Assembly: GCA_963966185.1 (NCBI GenBank)
Contig: CAWZYM010000331.1
Coordinates: 1,733,501 to 1,797,500, forward strand
Origin: Rhabditoides inermis
Lineage: Eukaryota > Nematoda > Chromadorea > Rhabditida > Rhabditidae
Length of the DNA: 64,000 nt
Reading direction: 5' to 3'
The notes beneath the pieces are model-generated. The model saw only the letters and a list, made by a program, of their open reading frames with translations, was not told the origin of the DNA and did not search any database. The position numbers were made by a program, and so were the translations under genes. Shown piece after piece: positions 1 through 9,729 of this stretch. Numbering within the stretch: the stretch's first letter is position 1; every line of letters begins with the position of its first letter.

Positions 1-35
1 TCACTTATCCTCTCTATTCCAATGTTTAACGAAAT

Positions 36-42
36 GTTTCAG
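36..42 (+). promoter_or_regulatory. Probable trans-splice (or 3' splice) acceptor directly on the ATG
   Basis: TGTTTCAG abuts the ATG of the first zinc-finger gene, as it does in the second paralog at 8072. In nematodes this arrangement is typical of spliced-leader addition. An ordinary cis-acceptor for an exon upstream of the window is the alternative. Confidence 0.55.
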
Positions 43-2400
43 ATGAAGTATCTTATTGCTCAAATACCACCCGATTTTCAACGATTCGCCGAAGCTATGC
101 AGGTATGTAATTATTGACATGTTATCGATTTATTGGTTTTCTCCAGTACTTGTCCGTGTCTCTGGGCATCAACAACGTGTTCTTCGCTGAAAAGTGCGCG
201 TTTGGAGACGATCTGGACAGGCTGGAGACAGTCAAACAGGAATTGGAGCAGTACAAGGAGAATAAGGAGCAGGAGGAGAAGGAAAGGATGCTAGAGCGGG
301 AAACGTCGGGGTGCGTGAAATTTCGATGTTCGTTGAGAAACATGTTTTGGTGCGTTTTCATTCATTTTTTTAGTTCTGTGGAGGTGTTGGATGAGCCTGT
401 GGAAGAACATCGAAAGCGATGTGTGAAGCGACCGGCGTCCGCCGACTCCTCCGACTCCACTAGTCACAGTGGTCCGGAGACTACGAGAGTGTGCCAGGTG
501 CGTCTCCCCCCCCCCCCAACGTCGTCGTTACGTAGACAAACCAAGAAAAAAAGGGCGACGTTGTTTGGATTGTTGAACCCGATTCACTACATTTATATTG
601 ATTTTATTATTGTATTTAGATCTGCCACAGAGGTGCTTGGACGGTTGATGGTCCTGACGGCCATGCGACGCGACACGTGAAGGGGATGGGCTACCGCTTC
701 CGGTGCGACCAGTGCACCTATGCTATTCAATGTGCGAGGAGGGAGAGAGAGAGAGAGAGAGAGAGAGGAGGGGGGAGGGGAGAGAGAGAGAGAGAGGAGG
801 GGGGAGGGGAGAGAGAGAGGGAGGGGAGAGAGAGAGAGAGGAGGGGGGGGGAGATGTAAACACATTACTATAGCGTTGGACATGGCGAAGAAGCACAGCC
901 ATGCCACGCAGCACCCCTTCACCGACCGCGTCTCCTCGGATGATACGGTGGGTTTTCATATATCTCAATCTTATGTACAGTTTCTGAATGTTTTGTGGAG
1001 ACTGGAGTTTTTTGTCTCCTCCAGAAATCGTAAACGCTAGGCGATGACTTTCGTCGGTATTGTGATTATTATTAAAATCGTTGTATATCCTTTCCAAGTA
1101 TATCCGAGTCTAAACTCTAATCTCTGAATCGTATTTAATTTATATCTCGTTGTCAGTACGCCGCCAAGTGGCACAAGGTGTTCGCGCGCGCCTACCCCGC
1201 CGACCCACCGAGGTATGTAGCGTTCTGAACTTCTATGCGATTTCCAACTAGTACTTATTTGGAAAAATAAACCCCGTTTGTCAATGCTCTGTGTTAGTTC
1301 CAACTCGTGTCAATTTCAAGCTACCGCCACTGTCCGACTGCCGCATAGCGTTCAACCATATGGGGAACGTGTCGGATAGAGACTTGCCCCGTCTTACTTG
1401 GTTGTTCCAGGAAACGCGGTCGATTGTCTGCTGTCGAGATGAATGACGATGCGGGTGAGGGCCGCGTCATGTGCAATGTGCGTTACAAATAATAATGTAT
1501 ACGGTATATAATATATTATATGGAGTATGGTAAAGATATGGTAAACAATAATCAATCGTTTATCCGGAATCGAATAATAGTATATTACAATAATATATGG
1601 TTGATAACAAGTAGGAGAGAAAGAGATGGTACAACATATAACAAACTGACACATTACACTGTTTTCACTTTGCCTAAGCCGACCGCGAAAGCGGGGGACC
1701 CACTACATGTGTGTGTGGAAGTCAATCTACAATGAAAGAGTTTTTTTTCAGCTGTGCAGTTTGAGCTTCTCGAGTACTCACCTTCGGCAGCATATTTTCT
1801 CAAAAATCAGAAAGAAGCTCGGAGATAGATACCAGTGCGCGGGATGTAGAGCCACGTTCTGTGGTGAGTGAAGGGGGAGGAGAGAGAGAGAGAGATAAGA
1901 AGGACACCACATTACAAATATCAGCTACAATCACGTTTTCATTGCTCCCATAGACATCAGCCCATCATATTCAAGCAGTGCAGAATCTCGTATGATCAAG
2001 TCTCCATTTAGCATTTACATGCGATTTGTTATGATATGGATGGTTTTGCCTTGTGCTCGCCTCGCGGCGTAGCAAGCGCTTCCCTCCGCCGCTCCACTTC
2101 CACCATTCAGGCGGGGTGATCCCATTCCTCTATCTACGATGACACGTGCTTTATGCAGTATTAGGGGCGGCGCGCCAGCGCCGCCCGTTTGTTATGATCT
2201 GTGGCGCGCGCAGCGCGCCACTCCCAATCCACACGCTATTTGGCTATCATAATACAATATACTTCATTAGAGTGTGTTATGTGTTAGGGTATCATTTTGT
2301 AAGACCTATGAGTATGATTTGTTGAATAAATATCGGTTGCGGCGCCCAGAACAGCCTCTCTCTCGCTCTCTCCCGCTTTGCCACTAAACGTGTTTACGAC

Positions 2401-2431
<31 letters not shown>

Positions 2432-5366
2432 GTGTGCATCACGTAAGCTCCGCCCACTGCACTCTGCGCTTATTGGTCTCTCGGCCTCTTGCCGGTAAAA
2501 ACTGATTGGCCGAGCGCATGCCCCGCCCTTCGCTCACCCACTCTCGTGTCGGATCGATCGCGCGCCGTCTCTGGCGTCTCTTGCGAGCGCACACTCTCTG
2601 CGCACTCTCTCATGTCCACTGGCGAGTGACTGGGCAGCCGGACTGTTATCTGATCGAACGATCTCGGCGAGAGAGAGTGTGAGAGTGAGAGAGCGCACGT
2701 TCTCTTACCGACTTGCCGGTTAGAAAACGTGCGAATTGCAGAAAGCAGGCCGGATGACGCTGTTTTGTTCTCTGTGCAACTCCTCAGTTCGAACAGTAAT
2801 ACCAGAAACACAGGAAAATAACCGTATAAGAAAGCTAGCTGAGTTCAGTTCAATGACCGAAGGTTCATTAGCTCAAAATCTGAAGATTGTCTTTCTGTGT
2901 CTAGAGAGAACAGTGAGGGTAGAAAAAGAGAGTGTTCAAGCGGAGAATAAAACACAATATGCTCTGAGAGAGAACGAGAGAGAGAAAGAAAAAGTGATAG
3001 AGAGGGGAGATAAAGAGGAGAGAGAAAGAGATTGAGAAAGAGAGAGATAGAAAAGGGAGAGAGAGAGAGAGAGAGAGAAAGAGAAGGAGAAGGAGAGATA
3101 ATGAGAGTTAGGGAGTGATAGAGAGAGGAAAGAAAAAGAGAAGGGCGAGTGATAGAGAAAGAGAGAGAAAGAGAGAGAGGGGGAAAGAGTGAGAGAGAGG
3201 GCTATTAGATAAGCGAAATAGAGCGCATCAATCGTCAATGAGCGATCCGACCAGGCTGTTCGTTTCCTGATTCTGACTACGTTTTCGAAGACTCTCTATA
3301 GTCGCCGCCTGAAGGATAGTTTCTGCTATTGACAGCCGGGGTCAGTTAGCGAAACTCAGTTCAGAGCGAGAGAGGTCAGACAGCGCGGGAAAGGCTCGAG
3401 TGTGCCGCGGTCTCTTTGATTCGCATGTCGGTTTCTTTGATCGATATTTAGCGTTTGAATGCGCGCGCTTGGGTCTCCTCACGACTAAATGCGACTAGAG
3501 GGTAGATCAATTTTCTACCGTGACCCGGCGAACTATCTCCCTGAATAATATTATAGTTTGGATACGTCAGTGTACTAGTTTTCGAAGATTTTCAAGTTAC
3601 TGACGTGACTGTTATCAGTGACTGTTACTATGTCTGTGTATTTGTGAATTGTTAATTGTGAGTATTGTAAATTGTAAGTTATTTTTATCTTTATAGCATG
3701 ATATTCTGACTAGTGAGTTTGTAATATGTATTTTCGTTATCTAATGTACAAAATTTCTTCGAAATTTGAGAAAAGGACATCCATTCTCTTTCGAAAAGTA
3801 CAGGAGTAAAAAGGAGTGGTTTGTTTTGATCTAATTCAACAAAAGCACATGCATATTTTTTCTTCGCAGCTGACTAAAATTTCAAAACAAACCTGCTCTT
3901 TCTAATCGATGAAAAAAGCGAACATATGTAATTGTAATATGTACTATAATAATTTAAAATAAAAGACCTTTTTGTTGTTAAATTTTTATGCATTTGCATG
4001 CGTATATCTGATCAAAAATCACACATTTCATAAACATTTCATAGTACATCGTTTGAAAGAGCAGGTTTGTTTTGAAATTTTAGTCAGCTGCGAAGAAAAA
4101 AATATGCATGTGCTTTTGTTGAATTAGATCAAAACAAACCACTCCTTTTTACTCCTGTACTTTTCGAAAGAGAATCCTCTTTCACTTTGGTTTTAAACGT
4201 TGATTATTGGTGTGTGACGCAGATTATTGATTATTGGTGTGTGACGCAGATTATTGATTATTGGTGTGTGACGCAGATTATTATGAGGTGAGAGAGAAAT
4301 AGAGAGGAGGAGAGAGAGAAAAAGAGAGAGAGAGATGGGGAGAGGGGAAGAAAAAGAAAGGAGAGAGAAAGGGAAAGAGAGAGATGGTGTTGCAGCGTGG
4401 AGCACTCTGTTCGCCCACTACAACAGTCACCCAGATCACTACGATCACAACGCCTCCAACGACCGATTGTTCACCGACGCCGAGGCGAGCACATCTCTCT
4501 CTCTCTCTCCCACCTCTCTCTCTTTCTCTCCCTCTCTCTCTATCTCTATCTCTTTCTCTCTGCATTTCCTCAAGAATGCTTTTCACCTTTCGCTTAGTGA
4601 TTCAGTCAACCATTGATCCAGCATAGCTCTATCCTGACTGTCCAACATGTATGCTACGCCGCAAGGGCACTGAGAAACGCGTGAATCGTACTATTAGATG
4701 AGGTGCACCACTGGCGGGGCTAATGCAAGTATCTCGTTCCAGTTCGCTTCCGTCTATCGCAGCACGTTCCGAGCCGCCTTTCCCGGCGTGCCTCTGCCTG
4801 AAGATATGCAGTGAGTAGACGGAGTCTCTCTCTCTCTCTCCCTCTCTCTCTCTATCTCTCCATCTCTCTTTCCTCTTCTGTCTTCATACATGACGCCACA
4901 GGTCGGCTGACGATACGACTGTGCCGAGTCGCGAGTGGTCCGGAGGGGATCGACCGAGTGGTCCGCTGGCGGATCTGCTCGATGAGGCAGAGGAGGAGGA
5001 GGAGGAGGAGGAGGTGCCGCTCTTCCGCGAGAAGGAGGAGGGAGAGGGGACGGTTGGGTGAGTAGAAGCGATTGGTGGCACCAAAATAGCGGTCAGTCTC
5101 TTCAAACTACTCAAAAAATGTTTTCCAAATTGCCTTCCAACTACTTCCAATGACCTCCGAACACCCTCTAACTATGTACTTCGTACTTGCGATCGAAACA
5201 TTTCGAACTATACCTCGAAAACTAATTCCGAGGAGACTGACCACACGTTGGGTGAACACGCGACACACTCTGTGATTGTTGATTGACGTTTGTCCAGCAA
5301 CGGCGTCGATGGTCCGTTGGAAGAGCTGGTCGAGATCGACTCGCCTGTGAGGGACGAGGAGGTGCG

Positions 5367-5417
<51 letters not shown>

Positions 5418-5967
5418 CGCACATTATCGTTCAGTGTCTCGATTCACTCGAGCCTGCCTCTAAACTGGACAACGCTGGTCAGTTTGTGGTTCTTCGTCAT
5501 CCCCACGTGAAGAAGGCCGGTGGAGGAGGGTTGGACGAGGAGGAGCTGGAGGAAGGCGAGCCCGCCAGCCAGATGGTCATGCAATGCAAGGTTTGTTGTT
5601 GTTGTTGTTGTTGTTGTCAGTTATTGTTTGTCTCATGGCGCTTTTTCCAGATCTGCAACATTTCGCTGAAAATGGGCCGCGAGTCGGGCAGTCTGAGGTT
5701 GGAGGCATTCTATGCTTTCCGTCTTTCGTACAGGCTCACTCTTCTTACTCTCCTTCTTACTTTACCAACTTCGCTGTCTCTCCTACTTCTTCTCCCTCTC
5801 TCCCACTTGCTTACTCTCCTTTCCAGACTGGATCGTCTGTTCGATCATTCCATGACTCACCTGGATGTGTTGATTCACGGGATGCGCTACGACTGTCAGA
5901 CGTGCGGGTTCCAGGCGCGAGGTGAGGGGGGAGGGATAGAGGGGAAGGGAGGAATGGATAGAGAGGG

Positions 5968-6007
<40 letters not shown>

Positions 6008-7503
6008 TTTCAGGCAGGCACCAGATCCGCAAGCACATTCGCGAGTCCGAGAAAGGCAATCACGGCGGGCACTCGATTCTAGACAGAGCACAATATGGCG
6101 ATAAAGATGTGAGTCGAATCGAATGTTTATCCGGAATCATTTCAGACGTACTCTGTCTTTTGCAGTAAACATGTCACTGTGTGACTGCGTCATTTCATGG
6201 TATTTAGAAAAATTGCAATAGGTTTTTAAATGGAACATAAATTTTCTTTGCTATGTAATGATTCAATCAATGTGGCATCACCATATAATTATAGCCTGCG
6301 CCAGAGCGATAGTTTTCGATCTACCTCGCTTGCAGTTCGAAATACGGTGCCATAAAAATACGGTACTGCCTTTCTTGTTTCGCGCGCTATTGCCGAGAGC
6401 TGACTCTCCGTCTTCATCTGATCTACCCCACCGCATGCAACTTATTGCGAGCATAATACTATATACCAGTGTCACTATCTTCCTTTGCAGTACAAGTCTG
6501 CTTGCCGTGAGGTGTTCTCGGTCTCGTTTCCCGACGCTCCTCACCCACGATTCCTCCAGTCCGATGCCACCATGCCTCCTCAGTCGGCGGTGAGTACACA
6601 CAGTATTCCTCGATTCAATTCTCGTTCGGACTTTGAAATCGAAGGAGCTGGATGAGAGTGACCACATGACCTCACCTTTTCCACCTTCCTGGGAAGAGCT
6701 GGCCGTCTCGGTGTCTGCGTACTTCTTTCTCAATTTCCTTTTCAGGACACTCGCACGACGGTCAAGTACGCGCCGTCGACGTCGTCGCAGTCGCAGGGCA
6801 AGACGACCGGCGATCCCAACAAGGCCACGTGTCAGGTGGGTGGGGGAAGAGGAGGGAAGTGATTGATTTGATTGATTTGATAGGCTAATAGATGGTCCGT
6901 TGAGTGGCGAGGATTGACATTGTATAATTGTATTGAATAGGGGGTTCAAAATTATCATATAGGAAAGTTTGCAGACATGCGGCGAGTGTTTGTCCTGCCC
7001 TTCCCCCGCCCGTCTCTCCTCCGCTCTCTTTTCCCACTTCTGGCAGCACATCGACCCTGTCATCGGAGAGAGACACGAGTGCCGAGAGTGCAACTTCAGG
7101 GAGAATGGTGGGATACTGTGCTTTATTAATTTTGACAAAGTTATATTTGATTTCGTGGAATGACATGTGTATCACTTGCAATACGTTTCACGAATGATTA
7201 TAGTTTGCGAGTAGAGTTGGGACCCTCAATTATTCTTTTTGTCTCATCAGATAGTTAATCTCTTTGCATATTATTCTTGTTTTCACCAACGATCTTCCAG
7301 AAGACCGCATCGTTTTCGAGCACCGATTGAAGACAGGTCACAAGAGCAGGGACAGACTCATCTCGGATGCGGAGGTGAGTCAAGGTGACAAGTGGTATAT
7401 GGGGGAAAGACGTAATGTTTACTGGACGTGCTGTCGAAACTGTGTTTACCGGACATTCGATCCTGTTTCGGAGGCAGTTGGACCGGCCGCTACTGGAAGT
7501 GTT

Positions 7504-7566
<63 letters not shown>

Positions 7567-7844
7567 TTTGAGTGCGATGACATCTTTCAGTACCTGTCCG
7601 AGTGCCGTCGAGCCTTCTCGGCTGCCTTCCCCGATGCCCCCTTGCCGCCCACTCTCCAGTGGCAGGAGGAGGAGGAGCAGGAGCAGGAGGAGCAGGAGCA
7701 GGGAGGAGAAGAGGGAAATGGAGTGGAGCAGGAGGATGTGAGTTCCACTTCACATGATTTGCATTCCAGGTTCTATACATTTGTTTATAGGATCTGTTCC
7801 TCAGCGACACGAAGGAAGAGTTTCTGGAAGAAATCGATGAATAG
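43..7844 (+). CDS. Four-module zinc-finger protein, paralog 1 (711 aa, nematode family not recognised)
   Basis: I do not recognise the family. 22 exons close in frame: 43-102, 147-310, 374-497, 620-731, 874-947, 1157-1212, 1411-1477, 1752-1863, 4396-4484, 4743-4810, 4902-5057, 5298-5361, 5435-5590, 5651-5697, 5827-5921, 6014-6108, 6491-6589, 6746-6835, 6975-7107, 7301-7374, 7591-7737, 7791-7844. After an N-terminal MKYLIAQIPPDF segment and a charged coiled-coil-like stretch come four repeats of one module: CxxC followed by His residues, a second CxxC (for example YDCQTCGF, HECRECNF), a downstream HxnH, then a Y..xxR.xF..xFPDxPxP motif (FPGVPLP, FPDAPHP, FPDAPLP). Acidic linkers (EELVEIDSP, poly-E) separate modules. 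The C-terminus is KEEFLEEIDE. The start is the ATG directly after TTTCAG at 42, as in the downstream paralog; a further 5' exon outside the window cannot be excluded. The exon ending at 4484 requires a GC donor. A nucleic-acid-binding role is inference. Confidence 0.82.
736..855 (+). repeat. (GA)n-filled intron
   Basis: Almost the whole intron between exons 620-731 and 874-947 is (GA)n with G-runs. This is the same intron position, between the second CxxC and the second His pair, that is GA-filled in other modules and in the paralog. Confidence 0.9.
2161..4174 (+). mobile_element. Composite interspersed repeat, long copy
   Basis: From TTAGGGGCGGCGCG at 2161 through a (GGC)n run near 2400 and on to about 2560, the sequence closely matches 27481-27870. 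A region around 3215-3290 matches 27960-28040, and an inverted-repeat element follows in both copies (3758-4174 and 28032-28615). No long ORF for a transposase is seen. It could be a non-autonomous DNA element, a Helitron-like unit or a solo LTR; the ends are not resolved. Confidence 0.65.
3758..4174. repeat. Inverted-repeat (MITE-like) element, family A copy 1
   Basis: The arm at about 3783-3908 is the reverse complement of about 4053-4174, sharing blocks such as TCAACAAAAGCACATGCAT and GCAGCTGACTAAAATTTC. The right outer end is truncated relative to the copy at 28032-28615. Confidence 0.85.
4201..4281 (+). repeat. 27-bp tandem repeat, three perfect units
   Basis: Units lie at 4201-4227, 4228-4254 and 4255-4281, each beginning TGATTATTGGTGTG. 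They lie just outside the family A inverted repeat, within the intron. Confidence 0.95.
5369..5414 (+). repeat. (CT)n microsatellite intron
   Basis: A 73-bp intron (5362-5434) made almost entirely of CT repeats between a GTGCGT donor and a TTCAG acceptor. Confidence 0.9.
5969..6005 (+). repeat. (GA)n microsatellite intron
   Basis: The 92-bp intron 5922-6013 is GTGAGG, then (GA)n, then TTTCAG. It matches the GA intron 12895-12957 of the paralog in position and phase. Confidence 0.9.
6378..6460 (+). repeat. Dispersed repeat, copy 1
   Basis: Shares GCGCGCTATTGCCG and GAGCTGACTCTC with 43488-43550 in an sre intron. No coding content; class unknown. Confidence 0.6.
7507..7561 (+). repeat. (GA)n microsatellite in the penultimate intron region
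   Basis: A run of about 27 GA units 30 bp before the acceptor at 7590. Confidence 0.95.
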
Positions 7845-7944
7845 TTAAGATTTGAAATACAAATTTGTAAATAGTGTTTGTTACTTTGACATATTTTTGA
7901 CATAGTTGTTGCACTACGTATTTCACTTGCATGGGTAATATTGT

Positions 7945-7950
7945 AATAAA
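7945..7950 (+). terminator. Polyadenylation signal AATAAA of zinc-finger gene 1
   Basis: Canonical hexamer about 100 bp after the stop codon at 7844 and about 122 bp before the next gene's acceptor. Confidence 0.75.
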
Positions 7951-8065
7951 TTATCAATTATCGACTTTGTTTTATTTTGTGTATTCGTGAGGTTTGATGT
8001 TTGCAATCATGTCGAAAGACTACCTGCTCTCACGCTCCCATTTATTATTTTCATTTGGTTACGGT

Positions 8066-8072
8066 ATTTCAG
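8066..8072 (+). promoter_or_regulatory. Trans-splice-type acceptor of zinc-finger gene 2
   Basis: GTATTTCAG abuts the ATG. No coding exon lies between the previous gene's stop and this ATG, so spliced-leader addition is the simplest reading. Confidence 0.65.
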
Positions 8073-8537
8073 ATGAAGTTTCTAATAGCTCAATTACCGC
8101 CCGACTTCAAATGTCATGCCGAGGTAATGCAGGTATGCTATCGGTTTTATGTATTCTTTTTTTCCAGTGTGTTCGGTAAGAGAATAATTTGATCTTCTTG
8201 CAGAGTTGATTGTTTCGGTAAGAGAATAATTTGAACTGCTTGCAAAATTATGATTTAATTGGATATTAACTTCGTAGTTCTTGGAAAAATAAGTGTTACG
8301 GTAAGAGAATAATTTGAGGATTACGGTTGGAGACTTATTTTCGCTACTTGCAAAATCAGAGGTTTCAGTTTATACTAGAAGAATGATTTAAGCTATTGGC
8401 AAAAAAGGGTCACGATAGAATATCAATTTGATAATTGAGCTGCTTGCAAAGGGTTACAGTAGCTCGGAACAAATCACCGAGTAAATAGAGAGCGCGCCGC
8501 GTTAATGAGCGTCACTCATGTACAGGACAGACAGGAC

Positions 8538-8573
<36 letters not shown>

Positions 8574-9695
8574 ATACGTTTTCTATATACGATTTTGTTC
8601 AGTACCTGTCCGCGTCTCTGGGCATCAACAACGTGTTCTTTGCGGAGAAGTGCGCGTTTGGAGACGACCTGGACAGGCTGGAGACAGTCAAACAGGAGTT
8701 GGAACAGTACAAACAGGCGCAGATTGAGAAAGAGAAGGAAACGATGCCAGACGAACCAACGATGATCAGGGAGAAGTGGGTTTTTTTTAGACTTACAATA
8801 CTGAATGTGACCAAATAAAATACAATGCAATACGTGTATTATATACGTGTATTTTCATCACACAGTTTCATATTTTCATCACTATTCCTTTCATGATCTC
8901 TTTGTGTTTTCCAGTTCGGTGGAGGCGCTGATTGAGATCGTCGCTGGCCAGTCCACTATGGAGAATCCGTCTCGCAAGCGCTCCGCCTCCTCCGCCTCTC
9001 TCCACTCCCACTCCCCGCACGCAGACATGATCGACACGAAGACGTGCAACGTGAGTGAAGTAATCACTGAGATGTCTTGTAGAACGGCGATTCTGCGTTT
9101 TGTCTTTACATTTTTGTAGCGGGAAGCGGCGTATTGTCGTTCACAAAATGTCCCTGTAGTTACCACTACCCAGCATATTGTTTGAGGCGTGCAAGGCGGC
9201 TGTGTCGACGAGCGGCGAGCACATCGCCGAGCACATCTGCGAACACGTGCGCGTACGCCTCGGCGTCAAGCGATGGGCGTGCAACCTGTGCCCGCACCAG
9301 TCCAATGGTGAGTGATGGGTGAGATGTGCAGTATATAATGTCACTTGTGCATGTTACAGTACTCAGTGCGAGCGAGTGTCAGGAGAGAGATACTGGGAGA
9401 AAGATCGAGAGAGAAAGAAAGAGGAGAGAGAGAAGGGAGCGAGGGAGGGAGGAACATTTGTTTTGCAGACTTTTACGTGGCGCAGTGTCACTGGCGCGCC
9501 ACCGGACACGCCTACGCCGATCGCATGGTCAACGATAAGCAGGTTGTGTTTTCAGTGTTTCACCCTTCACATGTTGTCGTTTCCAGTTCTTCTCCGAGTA
9601 TTGCCGCGTTTTGAAGTGGGCGTTTCCCGGTGTCTCGCCCCCGGAAATCAACGGGCCGCCGAGGTGAGTGGAGAAGGAGAGAGAGAGAGAGAGAC

Positions 9696-9729
<34 letters not shown>

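Larger units (their letters stand above)
1864..4395 (+). other. Large intron of zinc-finger gene 1 holding a composite repeat insertion
   Basis: The phase-1 exon ending at 1863 joins in frame to the exon starting at 4396, so this 2.5-kb stretch is intron. In the other modules the matching intron is 64-200 bp and mostly (GA)n. The expansion is explained by the composite repeat at 2161-4174 plus GA-rich DNA (2938-3200, 4290-4385). No coding exon is needed in it. Confidence 0.8.
7845..8072 (+). promoter_or_regulatory. Operon-like intercistronic spacer between the zinc-finger paralogs
   Basis: Only 228 bp lie between the stop at 7844 and the ATG at 8073. AATAAA sits at 7945-7950, a U-rich stretch (TTTGTTTTATTTTGTG) follows, and the next gene begins with TTTCAG|ATG about 105-120 bp past the likely cleavage site. 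This matches the classical nematode operon pattern of polyadenylation, Ur-like element and SL2-type acceptor. Operon status is inferred from spacing and signals. Confidence 0.7.

Noticed and set aside
2936..3238. 100-codon Ser/Leu ORF and many similar Ser-Leu or Arg-Glu ORFs
   Set aside because: They are translations of (GA)n/(CT)n microsatellites.
4201..4281. CRISPR-like repeat array
   Set aside because: Three contiguous 27-bp units without spacers, in a eukaryotic intron.
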